From the NCBI GenBank assembly GCA_045562755.1, contig JBJKVF010000006.1, positions 682,001-746,000 of the forward strand: DNA of 64,000 nt. Reading direction: 5' to 3'. The position numbers and the translations under genes were made by a program. Shown piece after piece: positions 8,196-16,765 of the stretch. Position 1 is the first letter of the stretch; each line of letters starts with the position of its first letter. Source of the DNA: GCA-002708145 sp045562755 (lineage in GTDB: Bacteria > Chloroflexota > Dehalococcoidia > Lucifugimonadales > Lucifugimonadaceae). The notes under the pieces were generated by a model, which was given only the letters and a program-made list of their open reading frames with translations, made no database searches and had not been told where the DNA came from.

Positions 8196-11194
8196 AAAAA
8201 GACGAAATAATAATTAGAGGTGCAAAAGAACACAACCTCAAAAATATTGATGTAAAGATTCCAAGAAATACGCTTTGTGTAATTACTGGTGTCTCTGGAT
8301 CAGGAAAAAGTAGCCTTGCATTCGACACAATATTTGCTGAAGGCCAAAGAAGATATGTAGAATCTCTTTCTGCTTATGCAAGGCAATTTTTAGGGCGCAT
8401 GGAAAAACCTGATGTAGAATATATAGAAGGCCTAAGCCCTTCTATTTCTATTGATCAAAAAGGTGTGTCAAAAAATCCTAGATCTACAGTTGGAACTGTA
8501 ACGGAAATTTATGACTACCTTAGATTATTGTTTGCACGTATAGGTATAGTGCATTGTTATCAGTGTGGAAATATAGTTGAAAAACAAACAGTACAGCAAA
8601 TTGTTGATTCAATAACTAATCTGAAAGATAATTCTAGAATACAAATACTAAGCCCGATCATCACCCATATGAAAGGAGAACATCTTCAGATTCTTGAATC
8701 AATAAAAAAACAAGGATTTGTTAGAGCAAGAATTGATGGAGAAGTTATCGATTTATCTTCAGAAATCCAATTAGAAAAAAATAAATGGCATAATATTGAA
8801 ATTGTTGTAGATAGAATAATCATAAAAACAAATATAGACATAAATAGATTAACTGAATCAGTTGAATCGGCTCTAAAAGCAGGACAAGGAACAATAATTA
8901 TTGAGAGCAACACTAACGGAGAAAAAAAAGATATTGTTTATTCCGAAAAATTTGCATGCGTGGAATGTGATATATCAATTGCTGAGCTAGAACCAAGAAA
9001 CTTTTCATTTAATACCCCCTTTGGAGCCTGTTCTCTCTGTACGGGATTAGGTTATAAACTTGAGATAAATCCATACCTAATTATTCCAAATTCTAGTGCA
9101 ACTATTAAAGATGGAGGCATTCTACCTTGGTCTAACCCTAAAAGCTTTGAAATGTCTAGTTTGAAATCTTTATCTGAATTTTATGATTTTTCTCTTGACT
9201 CCCCAATAAATATGCTGACTAAGGAAATTTTAGAGATTATACTTTTTGGATCTAAAAATGAAATTATCTCGTTTTCTCACATTACAAGTTCAGGCAAGAT
9301 TTACAATTGGTCTTCAAAATTCGAAGGAATAATTGCTAATCTTGAAAGAAGATATATAAATAGCGAATCTGAAAAAACTAAAGAAAATATTTTACGCTTC
9401 ATGACGCAACAACCATGTAATGAATGTAATGGCGAAAGATTAAAACCAGAAGCCTTAGGTGTAAAAGTGTCAGGTTTGAATATTACAGATCTAACTAAAT
9501 TATCAGTAGAGGATTCATTAGAATGGGTAAATTCATGTAAATTAGGATTAAGTAATCTAAGCCAAAGAGATCTAAAAATTGGAGAGCAAATATTTAAAGA
9601 AATTGAGTCAAGGCTAAATTTTTTATCAAAAGTTGGACTAGACTACCTCTCATTAGATAGAACAGCTTCTACACTTTCTGGAGGTGAAGGTCAAAGAATA
9701 AGGCTTGCAACTCAAATTGGCTCAGGATTAATGGGCGTGCTTTATGTATGTGATGAACCATCAATTGGGCTTCATCCAATTGATAATGAAAAGCTTATAT
9801 CAACCTTATTAAATCTTCGTGATGTAGGAAACACTGTAATTGTTGTAGAGCATGATGAATCTATAATGAATGCCGCTGACCATATTATTGACCTTGGTCC
9901 GAGAGCTGGTGAAAATGGAGGCAATATAGTTGCAGTAGGTAATATAGATAAAATAAAAAAAAATAAACAATCTCTTACAGGCCAATATCTTAGTAAAAAT
10001 AAAATAATTGATATTCCAAAAAAAAGGCGCAAGGGAAATAGTAAAAATATAAGTATAATTAATGCAAGAGAAAATAATTTAAAAAATTTATCTCTTAATA
10101 TTCCTTTAGGAAAACTCGTTTGCATAACTGGTGTCTCTGGGTCTGGTAAAAGTACGTTAGTTAACGAAATACTTTACAAAAAATTAGCTCAAAAATTTTA
10201 TAAATCAAAAGATGCACCTGGAAATCATGATATGATTTTGGGAACTGAAAATATAGATAAAGTTATCAATATAGACCAATCTCCAATAGGAAGAACTCCT
10301 AGGTCAAACCCCGCAACCTATACAGGTTTATTTAGTTATATTAGAGAAATATTTGCATCCATGCCGGAGTCAAAAGCTAGAGGATATAAAGCTGGCAGAT
10401 TTTCATTTAATGTTAAGGGCGGAAGATGTGAATCATGCAGCGGAGCTGGATTTACTCAAATTGAAATGCAATTTTTACCTGATGTTACTGTTCCATGCGA
10501 TGTTTGTTTAGGTGTGAGGTATAACAGGGAAGCAATAGAAATTAAATTTAAGAATTTATCTATTTCTGACATACTTAACAAAACAGTTAGTGAAGCAGCT
10601 AAAATATTTGAAAATCAACCATCAATATTAAGAAAACTTACAACATTGATAGATGTTGGTTTAGACTATATAAAACTAGGCCAACCAGCAACAACTTTAT
10701 CGGGGGGAGAAGCTCAAAGAATAAAATTAGCAACAGAATTATCAAAACGATCTACAGGAAAAACTTTATATATTTTAGATGAGCCAACAACGGGTTTATC
10801 TTTTGATGACGTTTCAAAGCTTTTATTAGTTTTGCATAAACTTGTCGATAAAGGTAATTCTATAATTTTGATTGAGCATCACTTAGACCTAATTAAGAAT
10901 GCTGATTGGATAATTGATTTAGGTCCTGAAGCAGGTGAAAAAGGAGGAAATTTGGTTGGTGAAGGCACCCCAGAATTTATGGCAACCTTAAAATCTTCTG
11001 CAACTGGAATTTACTTAGAAAAACTGAATGAAATTGCCCCAAATAAAAAGTCTCAAGGGGGAACTAGAGCTTTATCAAATCCTAAAAATAAAGAACTAAA
11101 TTTAGAAAAGGTATTTATATTTCCAGAAAGACCAAGCAAATTATTGATTAGAAGAAAAACCAAAAACAGATTTAGAAGGAGAAGGAGAAGATAG
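8192..11194 (+). CDS. uvrA: excinuclease ABC subunit A
   Basis: UvrA is the damage-recognition ATPase of nucleotide excision repair. Two ABC cassettes are visible: Walker A motifs GVSGSGKSS near residue 33 and GVSGSGKST near 646, with signature LSGGEGQR in the first half and LSGGEAQR in the second. Cys-x2-Cys pairs for the zinc modules are present (CVEC/CSLC and CESC/CDVC). At 1000 residues it exceeds the usual 940-960 because of a C-terminal extension ending in six consecutive arginines. The second D-loop reads TTGLSF where E. coli has TTGLHF. The stop is immediately followed by a convergent gene. Confidence 0.96.
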   Translation: MKKDEIIIRGAKEHNLKNIDVKIPRNTLCVITGVSGSGKSSLAFDTIFAEGQRRYVESLSAYARQFLGRMEKPDVEYIEGLSPSISIDQKGVSKNPRSTVGTVTEIYDYLRLLFARIGIVHCYQCGNIVEKQTVQQIVDSITNLKDNSRIQILSPIITHMKGEHLQILESIKKQGFVRARIDGEVIDLSSEIQLEKNKWHNIEIVVDRIIIKTNIDINRLTESVESALKAGQGTIIIESNTNGEKKDIVYSEKFACVECDISIAELEPRNFSFNTPFGACSLCTGLGYKLEINPYLIIPNSSATIKDGGILPWSNPKSFEMSSLKSLSEFYDFSLDSPINMLTKEILEIILFGSKNEIISFSHITSSGKIYNWSSKFEGIIANLERRYINSESEKTKENILRFMTQQPCNECNGERLKPEALGVKVSGLNITDLTKLSVEDSLEWVNSCKLGLSNLSQRDLKIGEQIFKEIESRLNFLSKVGLDYLSLDRTASTLSGGEGQRIRLATQIGSGLMGVLYVCDEPSIGLHPIDNEKLISTLLNLRDVGNTVIVVEHDESIMNAADHIIDLGPRAGENGGNIVAVGNIDKIKKNKQSLTGQYLSKNKIIDIPKKRRKGNSKNISIINARENNLKNLSLNIPLGKLVCITGVSGSGKSTLVNEILYKKLAQKFYKSKDAPGNHDMILGTENIDKVINIDQSPIGRTPRSNPATYTGLFSYIREIFASMPESKARGYKAGRFSFNVKGGRCESCSGAGFTQIEMQFLPDVTVPCDVCLGVRYNREAIEIKFKNLSISDILNKTVSEAAKIFENQPSILRKLTTLIDVGLDYIKLGQPATTLSGGEAQRIKLATELSKRSTGKTLYILDEPTTGLSFDDVSKLLLVLHKLVDKGNSIILIEHHLDLIKNADWIIDLGPEAGEKGGNLVGEGTPEFMATLKSSATGIYLEKLNEIAPNKKSQGGTRALSNPKNKELNLEKVFIFPERPSKLLIRRKTKNRFRRRRRR

Positions 11195-12391
11195 CTAAAA
11201 TATTTTCTCGTCTTCAACTTTATTATCATCTATCTCCATACCTAAACCATAATGACTGGGAATATTTATGTATCCGTTTTGTGGTAAAACTGGTGTCTTA
11301 AGAAAATGTTGGTGAACTAGGTTCCACTTAATTAAGTACTCTTGATAAGGTGTGTGAATTGGGGATTGACTTAGAGAAAAATGTATACCTGCATTGGTTG
11401 AGTGACCGTGAGGTATAGTGATTAGGTCTGCAGCAGTTGCAATGTTTGCAATTTTTATAACTTCAGATAATCCACCTGCCCAATAAATATCAGGCTGAAG
11501 AATATCTAATGCTTCTGCTTTAATAAAATCATTTAAACCCCAACGAGTATAGTGATGTTCTCCTCCCGAGATTGGGATTGATGTTGAATTTTTTATTTTT
11601 CTATATGAATCAATTCTATCGGGCATCGCAACCTCTTCTAACCATCTTGGGTTAAATTCCTCAATATTTTTACTGAGCCTTACCATATAATTAACATCCA
11701 TAGATTGCCAACAGTCAAGCATGATATCGTAATCATCTCCTAATTCATATCTAAGAGTTTTTACCAACTGAATATTTTTTTGCAATCCTTCATAACCAGA
11801 AAGTGGACCATGCCTGAAAAACCACTTTTGTGCAATATATCCTTGACGCTTAAATTCATTAGCTCTTTCCTTAACTAAGCCCATATCTTCCACATTAAAT
11901 CCAAGCATAGAAGCATAAGCTGGGACTCTTTTTCTTGTAGGCCCGCCAAGGATTTTGTAGACTGGGGTTTTATAATAATTACCTTTTAGATCCCATAGAG
12001 CATTATCAATAGCACTTATTGCAATCATATTGTTGCCATGGCGCCCATGGACTGAGCGCCTATGCATTACATCCCATAAGTATTCGATAGCAAGAGGGTC
12101 TTGATTAATTATATGTTGAGCTAATTCTGTTTTAATTATATAAGCTATTGATTCATCAAAAGGACCAGAAATTCCCATGATATCGTTATCAGTAATAATA
12201 TATAAAAAAAATGCATTTATATTTAAATTGTTGCCTGTTTCTTTGGATTTTTTTTCTTGAGTATTAAGAAATGGCTGCGATCTATATTCTTCATAAATAT
12301 CTATTGGTTGAACTAATCTTTCTTCCCAAAAAATTTCCGAACTTTTTAATGTTCCAAATAATTGTTTTATTTGTATTTTGTATATCTTCAT
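11195..12391 (-). CDS. enolase-superfamily dehydratase, L-rhamnonate-dehydratase-like (paralog 1)
   Basis: A 398-residue MR/MLE-type enzyme. Candidate acid/base and Mg2+ residues are Lys189 (Gln-Lys-Trp-Phe-Phe-Arg-His-Gly-Pro), Asp226, Glu252, Glu278 (GGEH) and His328 (PHGH). The Lys-Trp-Phe-Phe segment and the GGEH/PHGH pattern resemble L-rhamnonate dehydratase, which removes water from a sugar acid to give the 2-keto-3-deoxy acid. The exact substrate is uncertain. It is divergent from the CoA-transferase pair across a 74-base gap containing a 12-base palindrome. Confidence 0.82.
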   Translation of the reverse strand: MKIYKIQIKQLFGTLKSSEIFWEERLVQPIDIYEEYRSQPFLNTQEKKSKETGNNLNINAFFLYIITDNDIMGISGPFDESIAYIIKTELAQHIINQDPLAIEYLWDVMHRRSVHGRHGNNMIAISAIDNALWDLKGNYYKTPVYKILGGPTRKRVPAYASMLGFNVEDMGLVKERANEFKRQGYIAQKWFFRHGPLSGYEGLQKNIQLVKTLRYELGDDYDIMLDCWQSMDVNYMVRLSKNIEEFNPRWLEEVAMPDRIDSYRKIKNSTSIPISGGEHHYTRWGLNDFIKAEALDILQPDIYWAGGLSEVIKIANIATAADLITIPHGHSTNAGIHFSLSQSPIHTPYQEYLIKWNLVHQHFLKTPVLPQNGYINIPSHYGLGMEIDDNKVEDEKIF

Positions 12392-12417
12392 AATTTTATA
12401 ATCTTTTTATAATTGAT

Positions 12418-12429
12418 TATTGTACAATA
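12418..12429. promoter_or_regulatory. 12-base perfect palindrome in a divergent promoter region
   Basis: TATTGTACAATA reads identically on both strands and lies in the 74-base gap between a sugar-acid dehydratase and a CoA-transferase operon. A palindrome in a short divergent intergenic region is a plausible operator for a dimeric regulator. No regulator gene is adjacent, and A/T richness makes chance palindromes more frequent, so confidence is limited. Confidence 0.35.
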
Positions 12430-12465
12430 TGAAAATAATTTCAAATCAATAAAAACAAAAACATA

Positions 12466-13197
12466 ATGAGAAATGAAAAGATTTATAAGTCATTCAATCA
12501 AGCAGTTATGGATATAAAGTCTAATAGTTCTGTGATGATTGGGGGATTTGGTGGGTCTGGTGGCCAACCTACAAGATTAATGCTTGCCTTGTCAAAGAGA
12601 AATATAAAAGGCTTAACAATTATTGGGAATGTGGCAGGAATATCTGAAACCACTGGTTACGGTTGGCCTAAAGATATAAAACCTATAGATCAGGGCGTTT
12701 TTTTTAAAAAAGGAATTGCAAATAAAATTATTTGCTCTTTTCCAGTGCCAGCTTCCCAAAACCCAAAAAGCCCTATAGAAAAATTCTGGCTTGAAAACAA
12801 AGATTCAGTCGAAGTAATACCTCAAGGTACTCTAATAGAAAAAATCCGCTGTGCAGGGGCAGGCATACCTGCTTTTTATACTTCAACTGGAGTTGGAACA
12901 ATCATAGAAAAAGGTAAAGAAATAAAAATTTTTGATAAAAAAAAATATCTTTTGGAACATGCACTTGGTGCAGACGTTGCTCTAATAAGAGCTAAGGTAG
13001 CTGATGAAAATGGAAATTTACAATTTTTTGGAACTTCTAGAGCATTTAGCCCTGCGATGGCTACAGCCGCAAAAATAACAATTGTTGAGGTAGATGAAAT
13101 TGTTAAGGTTGGTAAAATAGATTCTAATAATATTCACACACTTGGAGTTCATATTAATAGAATTGTAAAAAGAAGAAAGAACGATATATACCCATGA
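12466..13197 (+). CDS. CoA-transferase subunit A (3-oxoacid/acyl-CoA transferase family)
   Basis: A 243-residue alpha-type subunit of a family I CoA-transferase. The N-terminal Met-Ile-Gly-Gly-Phe-Gly-Gly-Ser-Gly-Gly-Gln-Pro is the conserved glycine-rich CoA-binding segment, followed by a Pro-Gln-Gly-Thr-Leu block and Ala-Gly-Ala-Gly-Ile-Pro-Ala-Phe. It shares an ATGA junction with subunit B, so the two are made together. Substrate specificity (acetoacetate, 3-oxoadipate or other) cannot be read from the sequence. Confidence 0.88.
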   Translation: MRNEKIYKSFNQAVMDIKSNSSVMIGGFGGSGGQPTRLMLALSKRNIKGLTIIGNVAGISETTGYGWPKDIKPIDQGVFFKKGIANKIICSFPVPASQNPKSPIEKFWLENKDSVEVIPQGTLIEKIRCAGAGIPAFYTSTGVGTIIEKGKEIKIFDKKKYLLEHALGADVALIRAKVADENGNLQFFGTSRAFSPAMATAAKITIVEVDEIVKVGKIDSNNIHTLGVHINRIVKRRKNDIYP

Positions 13198-13880
13198 ACT
13201 TTCATTCAGACCCTGGACAAAGATTAAGCAAAAATCAAATTGCAAAAATTGCAACTAAATTTATTAAAAGTAACTCACTGATCAATTTAGGCATAGGTAT
13301 TCCATCATTATGTGCTAAATTTATCAATGATCCTACTGTAATTTTGCATGCGGAAAATGGAGTATATGGTTTTAATAAATTTGCAAATAAAAAAAATATC
13401 AATGCCGATATTATGGATGCAGGTGGTAATTTCTTAGAGATCAATAAAAATATGGTGTTTTTTGATTCTGTTGAATCATTTAATCTTATAAGAGGCGGAC
13501 ATATAGACACTACAATACTAGGAGCTTTTCAAGTGTCAAAAAATGGAGATATCGCAAACTGGATGATTCCAAAAAGAGGTATAGGAAGTATAGGAGGGGC
13601 AATGGATTTATGTGAAAATGCAAAAGAGATAATAGTTACAATGGAGCATACAACAAAAAACAATGAACCAAAAATTACTAATAAATGTACATTCCCACTA
13701 ACTGCTATAAATTGCGTGAATAAAATTATTACCGATGTTGGAATTTTTGAGCTAAATAATAAATTATTATTACTAAAAGAATGTGCTCCAGGATGGGATC
13801 CTATAGCTATTCAAAAGATTACAGATGTTAAGATAGAATATGATAAAAAATTAATTTTTATGGATATAGATGATGTTTGA
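13194..13880 (+). CDS. CoA-transferase subunit B
   Basis: A 228-residue beta-type subunit. The segment Leu-Gly-Ile-Gly-Ile-Pro near residue 32 and His-Ala-Glu-Asn-Gly-Val-Tyr-Gly, with the catalytic glutamate at Glu54, are the family hallmarks; the glutamate forms the covalent glutamyl-CoA intermediate. The C-terminal Glu-Cys-Ala-Pro-Gly block is also typical. The gene overlaps subunit A by 4 bases and ffh by 11 bases, putting ffh in the same transcription unit. Confidence 0.9.
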   Translation: MNFHSDPGQRLSKNQIAKIATKFIKSNSLINLGIGIPSLCAKFINDPTVILHAENGVYGFNKFANKKNINADIMDAGGNFLEINKNMVFFDSVESFNLIRGGHIDTTILGAFQVSKNGDIANWMIPKRGIGSIGGAMDLCENAKEIIVTMEHTTKNNEPKITNKCTFPLTAINCVNKIITDVGIFELNNKLLLLKECAPGWDPIAIQKITDVKIEYDKKLIFMDIDDV

Positions 13881-15213
13881 AAATTTATCAGAAAAATTTA
13901 CAGGTATAGTTCAAAGCTTAACAAGCAAAGGAAAAATTTCTGAACAAGATATAAAAAGCACCTTAAGGGAAGTAAGATTAGCTTTATTAGAAGCAGATGT
14001 AGATTTTAAAGTTGCAAAAAACTTCATAAAAACAATAGAAGATAAAGCACAAAAAGAAAATGTTTTTTCTTCATTAACTCCAGGCCAGACAATTATTAAA
14101 ATAGTAAAAGATGAAATGACATCAATACTTGGTGAAGCATCAACGGCCTTAAATAAAGGAAATGAATTTCCCACTAAAATTATGTTGGTTGGATTGCAAG
14201 GGGTTGGAAAAACAACAAGTGCAGCAAAACTTGGACTGCATTTGAGAAAATTAAAAAATTCAATCCTAATGGTTGGGTGTGATCTACAAAGGCCTGCAGC
14301 GGTAGAGCAACTTAAGCAATTAGGAAAAGAATTAAATATAGAGGTCTACAGTGAAAAAAATGAAAAATCTTCTGCTGTTATAGTAGCAAAAAATGCTTTA
14401 AAATATGCAAAAAAACAGAAAATAAACTATGTGATTTTTGACACAGCTGGAAGATTGGGTATTGATGAAGAGCTAATGAATGAATTAAAAGAAATTCATA
14501 AGGTAATTGATCCAAATGAAGTACTTTTAACGCTAGATGCTATGACTGGTCAAGATGCTGTAAATTCTGGAAAGGAGTTTAATAAACATATACCAATTTC
14601 AGGAATAATATTAACAAAAATGGATGGAGATGCTCGTGGTGGTGCCGCATTATCTATGAAATCAGTAACCGGTATACCAATAAAACTTGTAGGAACTGGA
14701 GAAAAATCAGATCAAATCGAAATATTTTATCCAGACAGAATTGCTTCCAGAATATTAGGGATGGGTGATGTCGAAACTTTGATAGAAAAAGCTCAAAAAG
14801 AATTTGATGTTGATCAAGTAAAAAATCTTGAAAATAAGATTAAGAAAAATCAGTTTGATTTAAATGATATGCTTCAGCAATTTCAAAGTATAAAAAAAAT
14901 GGGATCAATGACAGATTTATTAGGAATGGTGCCAGGTTTGGGGTCATTAAAAGGTAAAATTAACCCAAATGATATGAGTGACGACAAAATGAAAAAAGCT
15001 GAATCTATCATATACTCAATGACTCCATATGAGAGAAGCCACCCCGAGTTAATAAATGGCTCAAGAAGAAATAGAATTGCCCTTGGTTCTGGTACAAATA
15101 TTACTGAAGTAAATCAAGTGCTAAATCAATTTAAACAAATGCAAAAAATGATTAAGCAATTTTCTGGACCTGGCGGCAAAAGAAATATTATGCAAATGTT
15201 CAATAAAAAATAA
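13870..15213 (+). CDS. ffh: signal recognition particle protein Ffh (SRP54)
   Basis: The GTPase and signal-peptide-binding subunit of SRP. It has an N-terminal helical domain, a G domain with GLQGVGKTT (about 108-116), DTAGRLG and TKMDGDARGG, and a C-terminal Met-rich M domain containing an RNA-binding Ser-Arg-Arg-Asn-Arg-Ile-Ala segment and Gln-Met-Gln-Lys-Met. Length 447 fits. Two ATG codons in tandem (13870, 13873) make the start ambiguous by one residue. Its overlap with a CoA-transferase gene is unusual company. No 4.5S RNA gene was found nearby. Confidence 0.95.
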   Translation: MMFENLSEKFTGIVQSLTSKGKISEQDIKSTLREVRLALLEADVDFKVAKNFIKTIEDKAQKENVFSSLTPGQTIIKIVKDEMTSILGEASTALNKGNEFPTKIMLVGLQGVGKTTSAAKLGLHLRKLKNSILMVGCDLQRPAAVEQLKQLGKELNIEVYSEKNEKSSAVIVAKNALKYAKKQKINYVIFDTAGRLGIDEELMNELKEIHKVIDPNEVLLTLDAMTGQDAVNSGKEFNKHIPISGIILTKMDGDARGGAALSMKSVTGIPIKLVGTGEKSDQIEIFYPDRIASRILGMGDVETLIEKAQKEFDVDQVKNLENKIKKNQFDLNDMLQQFQSIKKMGSMTDLLGMVPGLGSLKGKINPNDMSDDKMKKAESIIYSMTPYERSHPELINGSRRNRIALGSGTNITEVNQVLNQFKQMQKMIKQFSGPGGKRNIMQMFNKK

Positions 15214-15223
15214 AGGAAATAAA

Positions 15224-15526
15224 ATGAGTAAAATAGGACATCTTAGAATCTATCCAATAAAAAAAGGAATGGAATCTGACTGGCTAAAATTATTTAATCA
15301 AAAACTTATTCCGGAAATGAAGAAAGCCGGAATCGAGGTAGAGACCGCCTGGATGGATAAAGAAAATTCAAAATTTATTTGGATAAGATCTTACGGGTCA
15401 TCAGAAAAAGATATAGAAACAAAAGAAAAGTTATTTTATGGAAGCAGTTGGTGGAAAGAAAATGTAGATTTCGTTCGAGGTCACTTAGAAGAAAACAGAG
15501 AAATTACTATTATTTATTCAGTTTAA
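15224..15526 (+). CDS. NIPSNAP-like small protein
   Basis: A 100-residue protein resembling the NIPSNAP/dimeric alpha-beta barrel group: Leu-Arg-Ile-Tyr-Pro-Ile-Lys-Lys-Gly near the N-terminus, then Trp-Leu-Lys-Leu-Phe and a Phe-Ile-Trp-Ile-Arg-Ser-Tyr strand, with a Trp-Trp pair later. No catalytic residues can be assigned. An AAGGAA ribosome site precedes the ATG, 10 bases after ffh. Its 3' end overlaps fmt, on the other strand, by 9 bases. Confidence 0.6.
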   Translation: MSKIGHLRIYPIKKGMESDWLKLFNQKLIPEMKKAGIEVETAWMDKENSKFIWIRSYGSSEKDIETKEKLFYGSSWWKENVDFVRGHLEENREITIIYSV

Positions 15527-16450
15527 ATACGATCTATTAAGTTCTGGATAACCATTTATTACATCTATTGAATTCATAATTTTTTTATTTTCAAACTGAA
15601 TTTTTGTGATTTCTATAAGTTTATTTTTTGTGTTTATAAAAATTTTTTTTTCTAGAAAAAAAACATAACCAGGATTAAAAGTTGACAAAGTTTCAGTTAT
15701 TTTTATGTCAATAATTTTGATTCTTATGTCTTTCCAAAAAGTGAATGTTCCGGGCCATGTATCGTAAGCCCTGACTTTTCTCATAATTTCAATATCATTA
15801 ATGTTCCAATCTATTCGCCCGTCATTTTTTTTTATCATTTTAGTAACTGACGCATCATCTTCGTTTTGTGCAATAGCTTTCTGTTTATTTTGTAATATAT
15901 TATTTAAAATACCAGGAAGCATGTTTGATCCTAATCTAAACAGTTTCTTTTGTAGAGTGCTAGCATTATCGTCAATATCAATTAATATTTCATTTGATTG
16001 TTCGAGAATTGGGCCTGTATCCATATTTTCATCTAGCTGCATAATTGTTACACCTGTTGCTAGCTCGCCATTTAAAATAGCAGAAGCAATAGGACTAGGA
16101 CCCCTTAATTTTGGCAACAAGGATGGGTGAATATTTATTGCTCCATATTTTGGAACATTCAATATTTCCTTAGGAATAAATAGTCCATAAGATGAGACCA
16201 CAAATATATCAACATTGGTACTAATAAAATAATTTATTAGATCTTCGTCATTTCTAAGTGTAGATGGGGTTTTTACACTTATATTATTTTCAAATGCATA
16301 AATTTCAATTGGATTTGATTTTTTCTTTAATCCCCTTCCTGATGATTTGGATTTTTTTGTAAAAATATCCAAAATTTCGAATTTTTTATCTAGCAAAATA
16401 TCTAATGTATATAACGAATCTTCTGTTGAGCCAAAATAAATAATTTTCAT
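15518..16450 (-). CDS. fmt: methionyl-tRNA formyltransferase
   Basis: The enzyme formylates initiator Met-tRNA using 10-formyl-THF. From the chosen start it is 310 residues: Met-Lys-Ile-Ile-Tyr-Phe-Gly-Ser-Thr opens the Rossmann-like domain, Asn106-Ile-His108-Pro-Ser-Leu-Leu-Pro and Asp144 (Glu-Asn-Met-Asp-Thr-Gly) give the catalytic Asn, His and Asp. I use the ATG at 16450 because homologs begin here; an in-frame ATG at 16492 would add 14 residues without support. The usual partner def is not adjacent. Confidence 0.92.
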   Translation of the reverse strand: MKIIYFGSTEDSLYTLDILLDKKFEILDIFTKKSKSSGRGLKKKSNPIEIYAFENNISVKTPSTLRNDEDLINYFISTNVDIFVVSSYGLFIPKEILNVPKYGAINIHPSLLPKLRGPSPIASAILNGELATGVTIMQLDENMDTGPILEQSNEILIDIDDNASTLQKKLFRLGSNMLPGILNNILQNKQKAIAQNEDDASVTKMIKKNDGRIDWNINDIEIMRKVRAYDTWPGTFTFWKDIRIKIIDIKITETLSTFNPGYVFFLEKKIFINTKNKLIEITKIQFENKKIMNSIDVINGYPELNRSYLN

Positions 16451-16765
16451 AAAATTAATGTTAGCAGATTTTTTTGCTATTAAAAAAAACATGAAAACTT
16501 CTTGAGCGGTTGGGAAATATATTATAAATTAAATCACATAATTTTATGATTTCAATCTAAAAAAAAATTAAACTCTGAAAATATTCTGGGAAATTAATTC
16601 AAAATTTATAATTTTAAGCTTTTCATCCTGTTTTTTTTATATAAATTTCTGGTAAATTTTTTTCAACGTCTTAATTAAATCTTTTAAGAATGTTTCAATT
16701 AAGTTTCAGTAATACTTAATTTGTTAAAAAAATTATTTATAGTTATTTTTCGAGAAAGGGGTATT
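16451..16765. other. A+T-rich intergenic region upstream of dnaA
   Basis: About 315 bases separate the fmt and dnaA starts; they are divergent. No ORF, tRNA or recognised RNA is visible and I found no TTATNCACA match on either strand. GTTTCA occurs twice 11 bases apart (16692 and 16703), and an inverted repeat lies at 16697-16721. The region presumably holds the fmt and dnaA promoters, but I cannot place them confidently. Confidence 0.5.
16697..16721. repeat. inverted repeat upstream of dnaA
   Basis: AATTAAGT and its exact complement ACTTAATT form 8-base arms around a 9-base spacer, ending 44 bases before the dnaA start. It could be an operator or a leader hairpin regulating dnaA. The arms are A/T-rich, so chance occurrence is possible. 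Confidence 0.35.

Noticed and set aside
9950..9965. Run of nine A in uvrA as a frameshift
   Set aside because: The reading frame stays open and conserved on both sides, so long homopolymers do not by themselves break genes here.
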